This document shows, piece after piece, positions 23,471 through 34,289 of a DNA stretch of 64,000 nt. A model generated the notes under the pieces. The model was not told the DNA's origin. It saw only the letters and a program-made list of their open reading frames with translations, and did not search any database. The position numbers and the translations under genes are program-made. Position 1 is the first letter of the stretch; each line of letters begins with the position of its first letter. Origin of the DNA: Turritopsis dohrnii (lineage: Eukaryota; Cnidaria; Hydrozoa; Anthoathecata; Oceaniidae); NCBI GenBank assembly GCA_027922465.2, contig BQMF02000014.1, positions 434,001 to 498,000 of the forward strand, read 5' to 3'.

Positions 23471-24470
23471 TAAAAACGACCCAGGATACTATCATTAACA
23501 ATACCCGTTGGATCAACGGTACTTTTGACAAAGTCGTTAGCAGCAAAATTTTTTATAACATCGTTAGCAGCAGTACAAGAAATGAGGAAAATTACATGTT
23601 AATGTATCGGCCCTTATAACATAGAATTAATCTCCAAAAATGGGTTTATGCGCTCGAATCAATCAAATAGGTGTCACTCCAAAGAAGAAATATATCGTCA
23701 TAGTAGAAAGCTTTTCCAGAATGCTACAAAGAATGTCATCTCGAAGCACATTATCAAGCATCAAGCAAAATTATTTAAACCTACTGCCCAATGAGATTGT
23801 AGTAATGATACGTATAATGTTGTAAGTCGACTGTTTAAACGTTTTAGCCACGATAGCAGTGTTATTAAATTGGCAGAAAAGTGATCGGGAAATTCAAGAA
23901 AAGAAAATACAGTTGGTTTGTGATTGTACGTAGCTTTTGGAGTACCATCAACAAACTAGACTTGATTACTGATCCATTCGAATGCTTGTGGCTTCATAAC
24001 GATATGAAAAGCCTCAAAGGCGAAGACAAACATGATTCTTTATTGAGTGGCTTAACGATCGCAAAAGGAATGCAGCCCAAAAACTTGCACATAAGGAGAC
24101 AGAAACAGACACTGAGAAATGTAACTGAGCCGAATTGACGATTAAAAGGTAGTAATTTTACAGTGCCTCTCAGGACATCCTTGCCTGACTCATTGCTACG
24201 AGTCTTTTTCGCTACCTTTCGCGAGTCGAAATGACTTTGAAAACCCCGTAAATTTGACGACAGTAGATATTCAAACAAATAAAATGACGAACTTTCTCGA
24301 GTCATATAGACCACCTTAAATGGGTCAATTTCCTGACAGTATGTAGTTTTGAATTTTGTGTCGTCCCAGTACCTGTATCGCAGAACCCTAAAAACGTCAA
24401 TTTCCCCTATTGGCTGCTTGTAGTGTTCCACCAGAGACGGACTAGAACCCGGAACCTCTGGTGTGCTTGT
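23471..24470. other. possible coding remnants, unidentified
   Basis: Open frames at 23640-23825 and 23881-24138 are linked by a short gap. The first ends NLLPNEIVVMI, faintly like an F-box start; the second contains ECLWLHNDMKSLKGEDKHD. I could not assign a family. They may be the 3' part of the same dead element. Confidence 0.25.
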
Positions 24471-24497
24471 TATCCAAAATGCTTAATCATTTCGTCT
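24400..24497 (-). mobile_element. tRNA-SINE fragment (minus strand)
   Basis: On the minus strand a decayed box A region (TTTTGGATAACAAGCAC) precedes CCAGAGGTTCCGGGTTCTAG, a tRNA-type T-arm with box B. The adjoining block on the plus side (TAATGTATTGTTTTCATAGCC) also occurs next to similar sequence at 37340 and 38190. Confidence 0.55.
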
Positions 24498-24604
24498 TTT
24501 ATGTCTAGTTAATGTATTGTTTTCATAGCCCAGTCAACTGTGATCCTGGGAAAATAAAATTAATAATGATAATAGAAAAACGCTGTTGGTTCCCCAGCCG
24601 AAAA

Positions 24605-25215
24605 GAACGCACATCAATGTCTAAGCGTGCATTAATTCTCGAGTACAAATCAATTCCTGCACGTACATCAATCTCTGAACGCACATCAATCCTTGAAAGC
24701 ATTATTTATTTATGAATGTTTTCCCAGGATAGCCTCTTCAGTTTCTTAACTCTATAATCACTCAATCAAAAACACTATACGAAAATTGCACAAAGAATAA
24801 AAAATTGATTTGTCACGATCGCAAAAGTCGTGGGCCACATTGGTAAAAAATTCATACTTAAGTCGACCAGATGTGCGTTCAAGGATTGATGTGCGTTCAG
24901 AGATTGACGTGCGTTCAAGGATTGATGTGCGTTCAGAGATTGAAGTGCGTTCAGGGATTGATGTATGTCAATAACTTAGCAATACTTCTGTAGACTCGTT
25001 CATTTGTTGGTATCCTATATCTCTTTTTCTCTTATTTTGACTCTGATTTAAATTCCGTTTCCTCTTGGAATGTGTATATTACAATGAAATTTTCTAAATA
25101 CTTAGGTCAAAATTTTTCTTGGATGTTCGTTCACGGATCCGTACATCAATCCCTGAACGCACATCAATCCTTGAAAGCATTATTTATTTATGAATTTTTG
25201 CCCAGGATAGCCTCT
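24605..25215. repeat. direct repeat DR-2 with inverted 18-bp minirepeats
   Basis: 24746-24991 duplicates 20906-21132 with one extra 18-bp unit (five units, 24873-24962). On either side (24605-24700 and 25130-25175) the same 18-bp unit runs in the opposite orientation (ACGCACATCAATCCTTGAAAG), giving a foldback-like arrangement. The paired copies bracket the dead integrase, about 3.6 kb apart. Confidence 0.75.
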
Positions 25216-25223
25216 TCAGTTTA

Positions 25224-25351
25224 TTAAGGTACTGTTAGCCTGCGAAGGAGGTCCTAGAGCATTTAAAGACACCATTTGGGCTACGGAAGCTTTAATCACA
25301 GAAACCGCTCTAATAGACAATAACCCTAGACATCATTTGTATTCTCTTGCT
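25224..25351 (+). CDS. possible orphan terminal exon (unidentified)
   Basis: After a possible acceptor (TTATTAAG) the frame reads VLLACEGGPRAFKDTIWATE, then ALITETALIDNNPRHHLYS, then LAEY and stop. Composition is more balanced than the flanks and looks protein-like, but I recognise no family. It could be the last exon of a gene, a captured fragment or chance. Confidence 0.22.
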
Positions 25352-25375
25352 GAGTACTAAGCAAGGATGAGTGAT

Positions 25376-25660
25376 TCACACTGTTATAGTCGCTAGCATG
25401 ACTCTGTCAGGGATTGAGTGGTCATTTTACAGTCTGCTAGATTGACTATCTAAGGTAGTCAAAATAACCACCTTTAAGTGAGTCTTCGGGCAGATGATTA
25501 CGATGACTACGTTGAAGTAGTCAAAGTGAATACTTTCTGACAACATGTGGGTAGTCAATGACAATTGACTACCTGAGCTTAGTCAAAATGACTCAGGTAC
25601 ATTTCTTAGTTGAGTTACCTTTCAGTCAGAGCTAACAAAACAAGGTTATTGAGTCACCCC
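25376..25660. repeat. TAGTCAA-rich imperfect inverted repeats
   Basis: TAGTCAA or TTGACTA occurs at least six times, including the hairpin GGTAGTCAATGACAATTGAC followed by TACC near 25551. It is probably an eroded MITE; outer ends are unclear. Confidence 0.45.
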
Positions 25661-26384
25661 GAACTACATCAACTTCTTCACAATGGTTGCAATCAATGCT
25701 TTCTGAGCGTATAAGTATGCAATAATTTCAATGTCACTTTTACACGCTCGTTATGAAAGTCGATTCAACCTTATTCAATAAGCACTGTTTGCCTGGAAAT
25801 CAAGTAATAATGTTTCTTTCAGTCTAAAAACACCAGGTCAGTCACTGTAGCGTCCTTAAAAGTTCTTGATGGAAAAAGTAAATTGCGTTACCATCTAATA
25901 CGTTACTTAGAAAGACAAAAATTGAATACTTTTTCCAACATGTTCTCTGCAGATCATTGTGCAGATTAAGAAAACTTTGGTAAAACATTTGCAACTTGCA
26001 TAGTCTAATTCCTTGAGTTGATGAAACAGTTTGAACATTTTTAGAAGTAGAAAGATGTTTCATGGATGATTTGGTTTTTGTTGTTGGGCAAATAAAAAGA
26101 TATACACAGCACTTGAGATCCTTTCACAACTACTCTGAACTCAATTAAAATATTTAGATTTCTATTTTTTGTTTTTCGATATACTAAGTAAGAGTTAAAC
26201 AATAAAACATAAACGTTAAGTATAAACTGTTTAAGCTACTTGAACTTTGTAGACAGGTCACCTTTTTGCTATTTGCTTGCCATTCGTTAAAATGTTTCTA
26301 ATTCTGTAGTTTTCTTCTTGCGTAATATTTGTAAGCATCAAAATTTGTTTGTTTGTTTGGGTTTGCTTTGGTTCTTTTGACTTT
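25661..26384. other. non-coding spacer
   Basis: No gene supported. The minus-strand frame at 25842-26063 has no motif. Confidence 0.4.
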
Positions 26385-27021
26385 AAGGACAGCTGTATAC
26401 AGCCGCATAATCGCCGTGTCGAATTAAATTACTTTTATTCGGGGAAAATTTGACAAAATTTATACAGGTTGCCTCATATCAAATTCGACATGGCTTTAGA
26501 CAGTTGCATAAATGTCGAACGGTTTTATCATCCAATTTTGTTACAAAATTATCTTGCAATCGACGATCTATCAGCACTGGCATTAGGTCGTCTCAAATAC
26601 CTTGCGAAGTTCTACTTTTTATCATCTCATGTTGCTATCAATAATCGATCGTAGATCTTAGATTGTTGATATTATTATTATTATGTTTTACTGTAACTTT
26701 TTATAGGGGCCATCTTCAAGACAAATATATGATTTACTGTTACTACTACTGTTACTCTGTTTCTTACACGTTGCCACTACTTTCGTACACTTTTTTCACG
26801 AAGTTCAATTAAGCTGTCATTAAACTCGACGATTACGCGGCCGTATAAAGTGATGCCGAATTTATGTCGAAGATTGCCTTTTTATTCGACAAATTCTGCT
26901 GAACTTAATTCATTATTTCTCACTTAACTAATTTTTCACTTATAAGGTCGAATTCTTGTCGCATTTAATAAAGAGTTGAATTCGACCCGGCGATTATGCG
27001 GCTGTTTAAAGCTGTTCTTAG
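26385..27021. mobile_element. ~0.6-kb MITE with ~40-bp inverted ends
   Basis: Ends 26387-26427 and 26980-27019 pair as reverse complements with a few mismatches (core CAGCCGCATAATCGCC, then GTCGAATT). A third, internal copy of the end motif lies near 26831-26851 (CGATTACGCGGCCGTATAAAG-like), suggesting one element end inserted in or duplicated within another. No coding region. Confidence 0.75.
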
Positions 27022-27986
27022 GAAGTTTTATGAGCAGGTAAGGCTGATCACTTTTTGAAAAGTGTTGGCATTTTTAATACAAATTCAGGTTTTGCATTCT
27101 ATTTTGTGTTCCGTGTTTTTTCAAAATAAATTCAAAATAAGTTCACTACATACATATGATTTGAGGGTTTGTTTAAAAGATTTTAAAGTATAATAACATC
27201 CACTAAAGATGAAAAATCAACCTGAAAATAAAACAAGTTTGGAAAAGATCTTGTAAAGTAAAGAAGCCCGAAGACATATTCACCTTGCGTAAGAGGGTAC
27301 TTATTTCCCAAAGGTTTATCTTTTTTCTAGTTAAAAAGAATTAATGTCATGGGAGAAAGGAAAGTAAGAGTGACTTTTTGCTAGAAAATATTAAAATTTT
27401 TTCTTTCCGATTCTTACCTCATTAACCCAAACCCAATACACAAGAATAACAACAAAATTTCAGTGCATTTTGGTATATATAACAGCATATCGCGCGGCAG
27501 AACCGTACATGGAAGTCCACATTAGTGTGTACAAAGCAATAACCTTCCTTGTCGAGGCTACATCGAACAAAGGTAACTAATAGAATCCGGGCTATAAAAC
27601 TCTGGACTCTGATATTGCCAAAGAAAAGTCACAGGGAAAAACCGTGATCCTATAGATAACTTTGATTGAATGAAGACCGGCTTAAACTTACTCCACCTTA
27701 ACATCGATTTTCTTTCTCTCCGATTGATGTCCGATAGACCAATTCGATGTGACATAAAATAAAAAGAATAAAATAATGAGCTAAATTTACAGAACACTTG
27801 CCGCATACGATATGACAAAACCAAAAACGATACTACATCATCCCTCCTTTTTATACGCATGCTAGGCACATTCGCTAACATATACAGCAAACTAGATATC
27901 GTCCGGAACTGTGAAAGAAACTGCATTTCTGCCTTATCTGTGAACCGGCGGAAATATCGCAAATGTTAAAATAAGTTTAGAACAAG
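27022..27986. other. non-coding spacer
   Basis: No gene supported. The 134-codon minus-strand frame at 27558-27962 has no recognisable domain. Confidence 0.4.
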
Positions 27987-28616
27987 CCCAGTAAGCACAA
28001 AGACGTTGTTTCGACGTTGTTTCGACGTCGTATTCCGTCCTCATCGTCGTGTAAAGGTCGAAATGGAAACAGCAAAACAGCGTCGGATTTTGACGTCAAA
28101 ACGACGATTAAAAAAACAACGTTGCATTGCCGTTGTAGCATAGCCAAATTAACAAGGAAGGGTAATGACCACAAATGAAAAGAACGAGAAATTTTACGTT
28201 TCTTTCTTAATCTTGGATTATATTAATTCATTCAGGCATTCTTCTATCCTTCTAATCCAAATGAATAGATAAAGGAAGACACTTTTTTCATGGTTTTCAA
28301 GATGATTACCTTAAGAACTTAATTGCATACAGAATGCAGGAATACAAAATGCAACGTTCTTTTGACATCGAAAGAACGTCAGAATTGACTGTAAGTAAAT
28401 AAATGATTTTAATAGGATAAAATTACGGTATTATACCACTCTAGATTACGACATAAGCTTTCTAATCATTGTAGGATTTTGAAATGTCTTTTTTCAGGTC
28501 ACAACTATTTGCGACCAGCCGTGACGTTTTCTTGACGTCGGTTAATAGTCGTTTTTGGTTATGACGTTAGAACAACGTTAAAACAACGTTGTGTTGACTT
28601 CAGTGTGTTAACTGGG
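27987..28616. mobile_element. 630-bp MITE, CCCAGT ends with ACGTTGT repeats
   Basis: Starts CCCAGTAAGCAC and ends GTGTGTTAACTGGG. Just inside each end are tandem ACGTTGT blocks (GACGTTGTTTCGACGTTG on the left; AACAACGTTAAAACAACGTT on the right). It is non-coding. A truncated inverted copy is at 9390-9550. Confidence 0.75.
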
Positions 28617-28970
28617 AGTGAGTAAAAATTTAACCTTCGCTTTACAGAGACCACCAATAAATCAAGAGTCAAACACGTGGCCCTAACAATCAATTCTGCT
28701 TTCAAAATGAGTGGTAAACAGAGCAGATCGATTCACGCTCTTATTATTGGTACAACTCGGTAAGAGATCAAACGCACAACCTCCAGAAACGAAAACAGGC
28801 ACTCCAAAGCCAGGTTGTCATATCGACAATACAATGACTGCTCATGCGTGCGAATTTGGTTAATGAACACCAGTAAAGTTAGTTCAATCACATTTTTATC
28901 AATATTAATGATTCTGTTAACTTCTACAGCAAAAGGAATTGACATTCATATCCCCCAATGTTAAATCTTG
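28617..28970. other. non-coding spacer
   Basis: No feature supported. Confidence 0.4.
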
Positions 28971-29187
28971 ATATGGTCGACCTAAGATGTAATTAGTAAA
29001 AAAAATGCATAGGTCGACCAAAAAATTTGAATGTCCCATTTAGCAATGTTATGCAACCAAAACGTATTATTTAACATTATCATTGCCAAAAACCTCACTC
29101 ATATTGGCAAAAATGATATATTTCATGAGTTATGACTGGTCGACTTAAGTATGCAAAATTTGGTGGTCGACCTAAGTCCTTACTAGG

Positions 29188-29219
<32 letters not shown>
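28971..29219. repeat. GTCGACC-motif block plus (AT)n microsatellite
   Basis: GGTCGACCTAAG or AAGTCGACC occurs at 28975, 29013, 29138 and 29165, as in the 8413-8870 unit. A pure (AT)n tract of ~30 bp (29189-29218) ends exactly where the inverted-repeat arm at 29220 begins. Confidence 0.65.
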
Positions 29220-29220
<1 letters not shown>

Positions 29221-30189
29221 TAGCATGTAGCTTTAGCTAAAAATGCCCCCGCGCTCAAGGATTCCAATTTGTACACACAGCAAGCTATACATTGAAAGCC
29301 TATACAACGGAAACAAAAACAAACAAAACTTTGTTACTTTTTGTTATCTCTTAGGCCTATGTCACACTGATGCTAATATACCTTTCAAAAAGTGTAAATA
29401 AGGCTTAACAAGTAATATCAGAAAGTATTTGCTGCAAACAAAAGAAATGTGTGAACTGAAACATGGATACGTAATTTATAATCAAAGTAAAATTTGTTAA
29501 AGAAATTATGTAAGAGCCAAAAGAAAAAAAAAACAAATATTAAAGCGAAAAATTCCATTAGAAATTTGCGTTTCAAACTTTAGTTCAAAACAAAAAATAG
29601 TCAACGTTTACATAAAATAGCAAAGAAAAAATATAAAAGGTTTTATTGATCATGAGTGGAGGACAGTTAAAGAAGAAAAACAAGAATTTGTAATATTTCT
29701 TGCATACACAGAAATCCAATTAAAATGGCAAGATCCACCAAAAATCAGTGCATTTAATAAAATTTATTGAACGAAAGATTTAGAGCTAAAACATATACAA
29801 ACATAAAATGTATGCTTGGCAAAATTTCAGATTTCAAGCTGTGCTTCAAAATCCTTGTTGTTCACTTCACTAAAAAAACGCAAAAGTAATATAAAAAATG
29901 TTTAATTAATTTTAGCATACGAACTTTTTAAATAACATAATATATTATAATAATAAATTAGGAAAGAGAACCGAAAAAAAACATTGTGTCTCTCCCACTT
30001 ACAGTACCATGCTTTGAAACGGGGAAAACGCAAAGTCAGCTAATAATTGTATTTCACCGTGTAACGTCAACACGAAAGTTGGAGGATGAAGATGATGATG
30101 ATGATGAACAAAATCGAAAACTGGCATTCGCCTATCTCGTGAAACTACTATGCCTCCTCGCTCGCTTACGCTCGCTGCGGGGCCAATTA
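29220..30189 (+). repeat. solo arm (A) of the long-inverted-repeat element
   Basis: A ~970-bp sequence from CTAGCATGTAGCTTTAGC to CGCTGCGGGGCCAATTA. It occurs again inverted at 30711-31560 and in the same orientation at 34705-35712. This copy is cut off at the (AT)n tract and lacks the B segment that follows the arm elsewhere, so it is a partial or solo end. Confidence 0.85.
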
Positions 30190-30238
30190 TATTTTATATA
30201 GTAAATATATTATAGTTACAAAATCTTGTTGTATTTCA

Positions 30239-30427
30239 TTAGTGTTTTGTTTGGTTAATCTGTTGTGGTATTGTCATGTTTTGCTTTCGGTCGATGATGA
30301 GCGAATTAGCTTTCACTTCGATCTTCTCTTCAAAACTTAACTGCTGTCGGAGCAGCTTTTTCAATGCTTCCTCGGATCCTGCAAGTTTCATCCGCAACCG
30401 ATTGATATTGGCAGATATTTCATCAAC
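30239..30427 (-). pseudogene. tektin last exon fragment (C-terminal 62 codons)
   Basis: On the minus strand an open frame reads VDEISANINRLRMKLAGSEE, continues through EEKIEVKANSLIID and stops at 30239. The heptad pattern and KANSL.ID motif match tektin C-termini (commonly IAVK.NSLFID). The VDEI start would continue exactly from the LVNE end of the exon at 5796-5963, in phase. No acceptor AG lies directly before it. Instead a CCAGGGTC-type repeat end sits there, so the exon is broken or captured. It lies between two arms of the inverted-repeat complex. Confidence 0.65.
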
Positions 30428-30710
30428 CCAACCTCGAACCCAGGGTCTCTTGCCTTTTCGATAAGCTGCAAAGAAGACCCTGGCAAACGCTGGTCACGTG
30501 ACATGAAAATTACACAAAATCTGTGTAATTTTTATAAAAGGTGGCCCGAAGAAATTTTGTCTCGTGCATTCAGTTTTTTATATAGTCACATTACAACCAA
30601 TATAGACACCAAATATAATTCGTCGAGTTCACTCCAGCTCTTTTCTGCAAAACTTTATAAATGTTTACATATTTCCAAAGCTACAACAGCATTCTGGAAA
30701 GCGGTGCTTC
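30428..30710. other. repeat fragment with CCAGGGTC/GACCCTGG ends
   Basis: CCTCGAACCCAGGGTCTCTT at 30431 and GAAGACCCTGGCAAACGCTG at 30472 look like facing ends of a short transposon remnant. The remainder up to 30710 is unassigned. Confidence 0.4.
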
Positions 30711-31990
30711 TAATTGCCCCCGCAGCGAGCGAGGAGGCATAGTAGTTTCACGAGATAGGCGAATGTCAGTTTCCGATTTTGTTCATCATCATCTTCCACA
30801 TTTCGTGTTGACGTTACGCGGTGGAATACAATTATTAGCTGACTTTGCTTTTTTCCCGTTTAAAAGCATGGTACTGTGTGGGAGACAGAATGTTTTTTCG
30901 TATCTCTTTTTGAAGCACAGCTTGAAATCTGAAATTTTGCCAACCATACATTTTATGTTTGTATATGTTTTAGCTCTAAATCTTTCATTCAATAAATTTT
31001 ATTCAATGCACTGATTTTGGTGGATCTTGCCATTTTAATTGGATTTTTTTGTATGCAAGAAAGCCATATTACAAATTCTTGTTTTTCTTCTTTAACTGTC
31101 CTCCACTAGTGATCATAATCAATAAAAAACCTTTATATTTTTTTTCTTGCTATTTTATGTAAACGTTGGCTATTTTTTGTTTTGAATTAAAGTTTGAAAC
31201 GCAAATTTCTAATGGATTTTTCGCTTTAATTTTTTTTTTAAAAAAAGTTTTTTTTCTCTTTTGGCTCTTACATAATTTCTTTAACAAATCATACTTTGAT
31301 TATAAAATACGTATTCATGTTTCAGCTCACACATTTCTTTTGTTTGTAGCAAATACTTTCTGATATTACTTTTTAAGCCTTATTTACACTTTTTGAAAGG
31401 TATATTAGCATCAGTGTGACATAGGCCTAAGAGATCACAAAAAGGAACAAAGATTTGTTTGTTTTTGTTTCCGTTGTATAGGCTTGCAATGTATAGCTTG
31501 CTGTGTGTACAAATTGGAAGGCTTAGCGCGGGGGCATTTTTAGCTAAAGCTACATGCTAGTTTGATAAAGATTTTGTTCCTTATCAAGTCTAGAGGATTA
31601 GAAAAAAATACTGCAAATTGTGACCAAAGCATGAAAATTGGTACAAACATCTATTATGATGTTCTGAACAAAGTTTTTAACAGAATCAGCAAAAAATATG
31701 ACGCCATTGCTGATGTCTCCATGTTTTTCACCGAATAGGGTCATATTATATACCGTTGGATCGGATTTTTCATACTGAATTCAAAAAAGGTTTATCTCAT
31801 ACCCTAAAAATTTCGTTAAAACAAGTTACGAGCATTTAAAGTTTGCAATTATGACGTCATCAAAATCGACAAAAAATCAACTTTCCCAAAACATAACATG
31901 CTATTATATCGTTGGAAAGGTTTTTTGACGCTGATTTCGAAAAAGGTTAATGTCGTAGCATACAAACGTTGTGAAAAGGAGTTACATAAT
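30711..31990 (-). repeat. left terminal inverted repeat (A'+B)
   Basis: Reverse complement of 34290-35712, with substitutions and one ~150-bp length difference. Shared landmarks are GAGGCATAGTAGTTTCACG, TTTTAGCTAAAGCTACATGC and, in B, ACCGTTGGATC and ATGACGTCATCAAAATCG. Open frames inside it (30661, 31166, 31971) are repeat by-products. Confidence 0.85.
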
Positions 31991-32084
31991 TCCAAAGTTC
32001 CCTATTTTTTTCAAAAATACGATTTTCTTAAACATTAAGATGAGCAATATTCTTGAGAAGATTATAAAAAATAGTATACATTCA

Positions 32085-33580
32085 TTCAACGCAACCACCA
32101 CTGGATGCACACAACTCTGTACACAAAAGATTTGCTTTCTTGCATTTGCAGCGTCCTTGGCAACGTTCTTTGCACCCACACCGCATCAATTCTCGACATG
32201 AATCAGTTGCTTCAGGTATTGTTGTCCAAAGACGAGAATATCCGTCAGGGCGTGGCAACTAACCCCACTTCTCAGGATCCATGAACGGAATTTCACTTTG
32301 ATCTGCTCGATACCACAATCTGAATATGAAAAAGAGGGTAGCTCAAAAATAGTTTTTCTTATTTTGTAAAAAGAGATTGTTATGCACGAAGTATTCTAAA
32401 TGAAATGGACTGAATAATTACCTAAAATATGCTGGACCGAATAAATTCTCTTGACCTTTAATTGTGTGCTATTCTTGAGAAACCGTTTCCACTTACATTG
32501 CCTGAAACATTGCCGGTGGTATTAATTCGACATCTCTGTTTTTCTTTGTAAAAGAATTCTTCGACAGCTGTCCACGTTAGTGCAAATGCTCGATCGATCA
32601 TACAATAAAACAATAAAGTGTTCGATGTGTGTAAAGTCAGTCTCATCAAGTTCTTCTGAATGTAACAGAATAAATGAAAAGAAGAATATAACAAATGTTT
32701 TTAGAATAAACATAAATTATAGTTTTTTATTACTAGAGTAGCAATTTGAACGTACTTTACAAAGGCTTTTGTTACATCAGGGAATGAGAACCACGTCTGC
32801 CAAGCAGTTTTCTTTCCATACCCTCCAAACTTTGATACGGTGTCACATCTGGTCAGGGTAAACCACATCTTTGTATACATCAAATACGAGGTCGGCTCTT
32901 TCAACACCGTTTACCTTTAAACATTTCACTTTGTCCACGATCTCAATGCAATCGTTTGTAAACACTTTTGCAGAACGTGGTGGATTCATGTTTATTACTG
33001 CTGCACCATCAATCACTTTCATCTGGGTTTTGGGCTGTTCTTCATAAGGTTCAACGATGTCATATAAGCAATCCAAGTAATCTGACTTCTCTTTGCATGT
33101 TCGTAACTAGCCATACTTTGAAATTGAGATGGGATGGCTGTAATTCCCCTGAGAGAATAAACTGTCCAAATGTTGCTGTTACTTTGAGTCATCTGTTGTC
33201 TCCAAGTTTCGAAATCACTGTACTTGTCTTGGTCTTCAAAAGCTTTCAGCACAAGTTTCAATGAAGCTGCGAGGGTAACTTAGTGTGCATAACGGCATCA
33301 CTTGACCTTTGATACGTTTAGAAAGCTCCTGATTTTTCCTGGTGTCGATATGTTTGATCTTTCAAATGCTTCAATCCATCCAGAATTGTCTAGTCAAGTG
33401 CCGATTCCATTCATGAAAGACATCTCTATGTGCAATGGACCCATTAGCCAGACAACGTTTTTGATAATGGTCTTTGTACATCCTTTGTACAAAAATCCAA
33501 TCTCTTTCAGTTTCAAATTCTGTTACCAATTGGGGCGGGCCAGCCTTTCTGAAAAAAATACAAATTATTCTTCCCAATCA
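32085..33580 (-). pseudogene. decayed uncharacterised Cys-rich protein (GCDTVS/GKKTAW family)
   Basis: Read on the minus strand across shifting frames, in order: LHIEMSFMNGIG-type and WMEAFERSNISTPGKI (about 33.3-33.4 kb), LKAFEDQDKYSDFETWRQQM, KVIDGAAVINMNPPRSAKVF, RADLVFDVYKD, CDTVSKFGGYGKKTAWQTW, HIEHFIVLLYDRSS, FMDPEKWG, RLWTTIPEAT and a Cys-rich tail MRCGCKERCQGRCKCKKANL. From memory this order matches a multi-copy cnidarian protein family of unknown function, often annotated only as uncharacterised. Several frameshifts and stops show decay. A possible intron (donor GTAAAG near 32759, acceptor near 32661) does not keep the frame. Confidence 0.6.
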
Positions 33581-34289
33581 CAATGGGTGTCGTGGAGAAC
33601 GTTGGGAAACAACAAAAAAGCTTCATGGTAGGTTTCCGATCAGAACCAATAGAGATAACTGACTTTTTTGAGGGTTTGCGATACGGGTTAGGGGGTGACG
33701 TAAAATTTGGGCCTAAATTTAATGCAGCTATGACGTCATCAAAATCTCTGACCAACGATATCTCTGCAACGGTTGGTCGTACCGAAGCGATCCCATACAT
33801 TTTTTGATCAGTTTTCCGAGCTCTACAACATCAGTACACTTTCCACTCCCGATTCTTTGATTGAAATTTTCGCCACGGGAACGCGGGATTTTTCAAAATT
33901 AAAGCCGTAAAATACTTTTACGCGAGTTAAATTCTGCAACACAACGTAAGCTGAACATGGGTGGCGAGCGACGCCGCCTTGCCGTCTAGTCTATATATTA
34001 ATCGCGTAGTGTGCGTACCACTTTTATTTTAGAGAGGGATATATTTAATTAAATTTTACGGTCAAGTTACAGCGTACATACACAGGAACGCGGGATTTCT
34101 GCACATCCTTTTCGAAATTAAAGCCGTAAAAATTTTTGCGCGAGTTACTATCTCATTTAGTATTACTATTTATAGCATTCCCCAGATGCACAATATTATA
34201 CAGGAGAAGCAAAAAGTGATATTTCATTGCCTCATTAGCAACTTATTTCCAATATCGACCAAAATTTTTTACCGTAGAGGCGATAATTA
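33581..34289. other. interior of long-inverted-repeat element, with direct repeats and CGCCGCC repeat
   Basis: Two direct copies of GGAACGCGGGATTT..AATTAAAGCCGTAAAA (33878-33930 and 34084-34148) flank a segment containing CGAGCGACGCCGCCTTGCCG and TCTAGTCTATATATTAATC. That segment is also found, inverted, at 36603-36650 and 37575-37625. It reads as a repeat insertion inside the element. Confidence 0.5.

Noticed and set aside
20906..24991. LTR retrotransposon with DR-1/DR-2 as LTRs
   Set aside because: The repeats lack TG...CA ends, primer-binding site and polypurine tract, and the interior lacks gag and reverse transcriptase; left as direct repeats of unknown nature.
29220..31560. single foldback transposon with the tektin fragment as cargo
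   Set aside because: The right-hand arm continues into segment B and belongs to the larger 30711-35712 element, and the left arm is cut off at its outer edge; capture by one foldback element is possible but not the simplest reading.
32660..32759. spliceosomal intron in the GCDTVS-family gene
   Set aside because: A GTAAAG donor and a TTACATTCAG acceptor exist, but no combination restores the conserved frame on both sides, so I treat the region as decayed.
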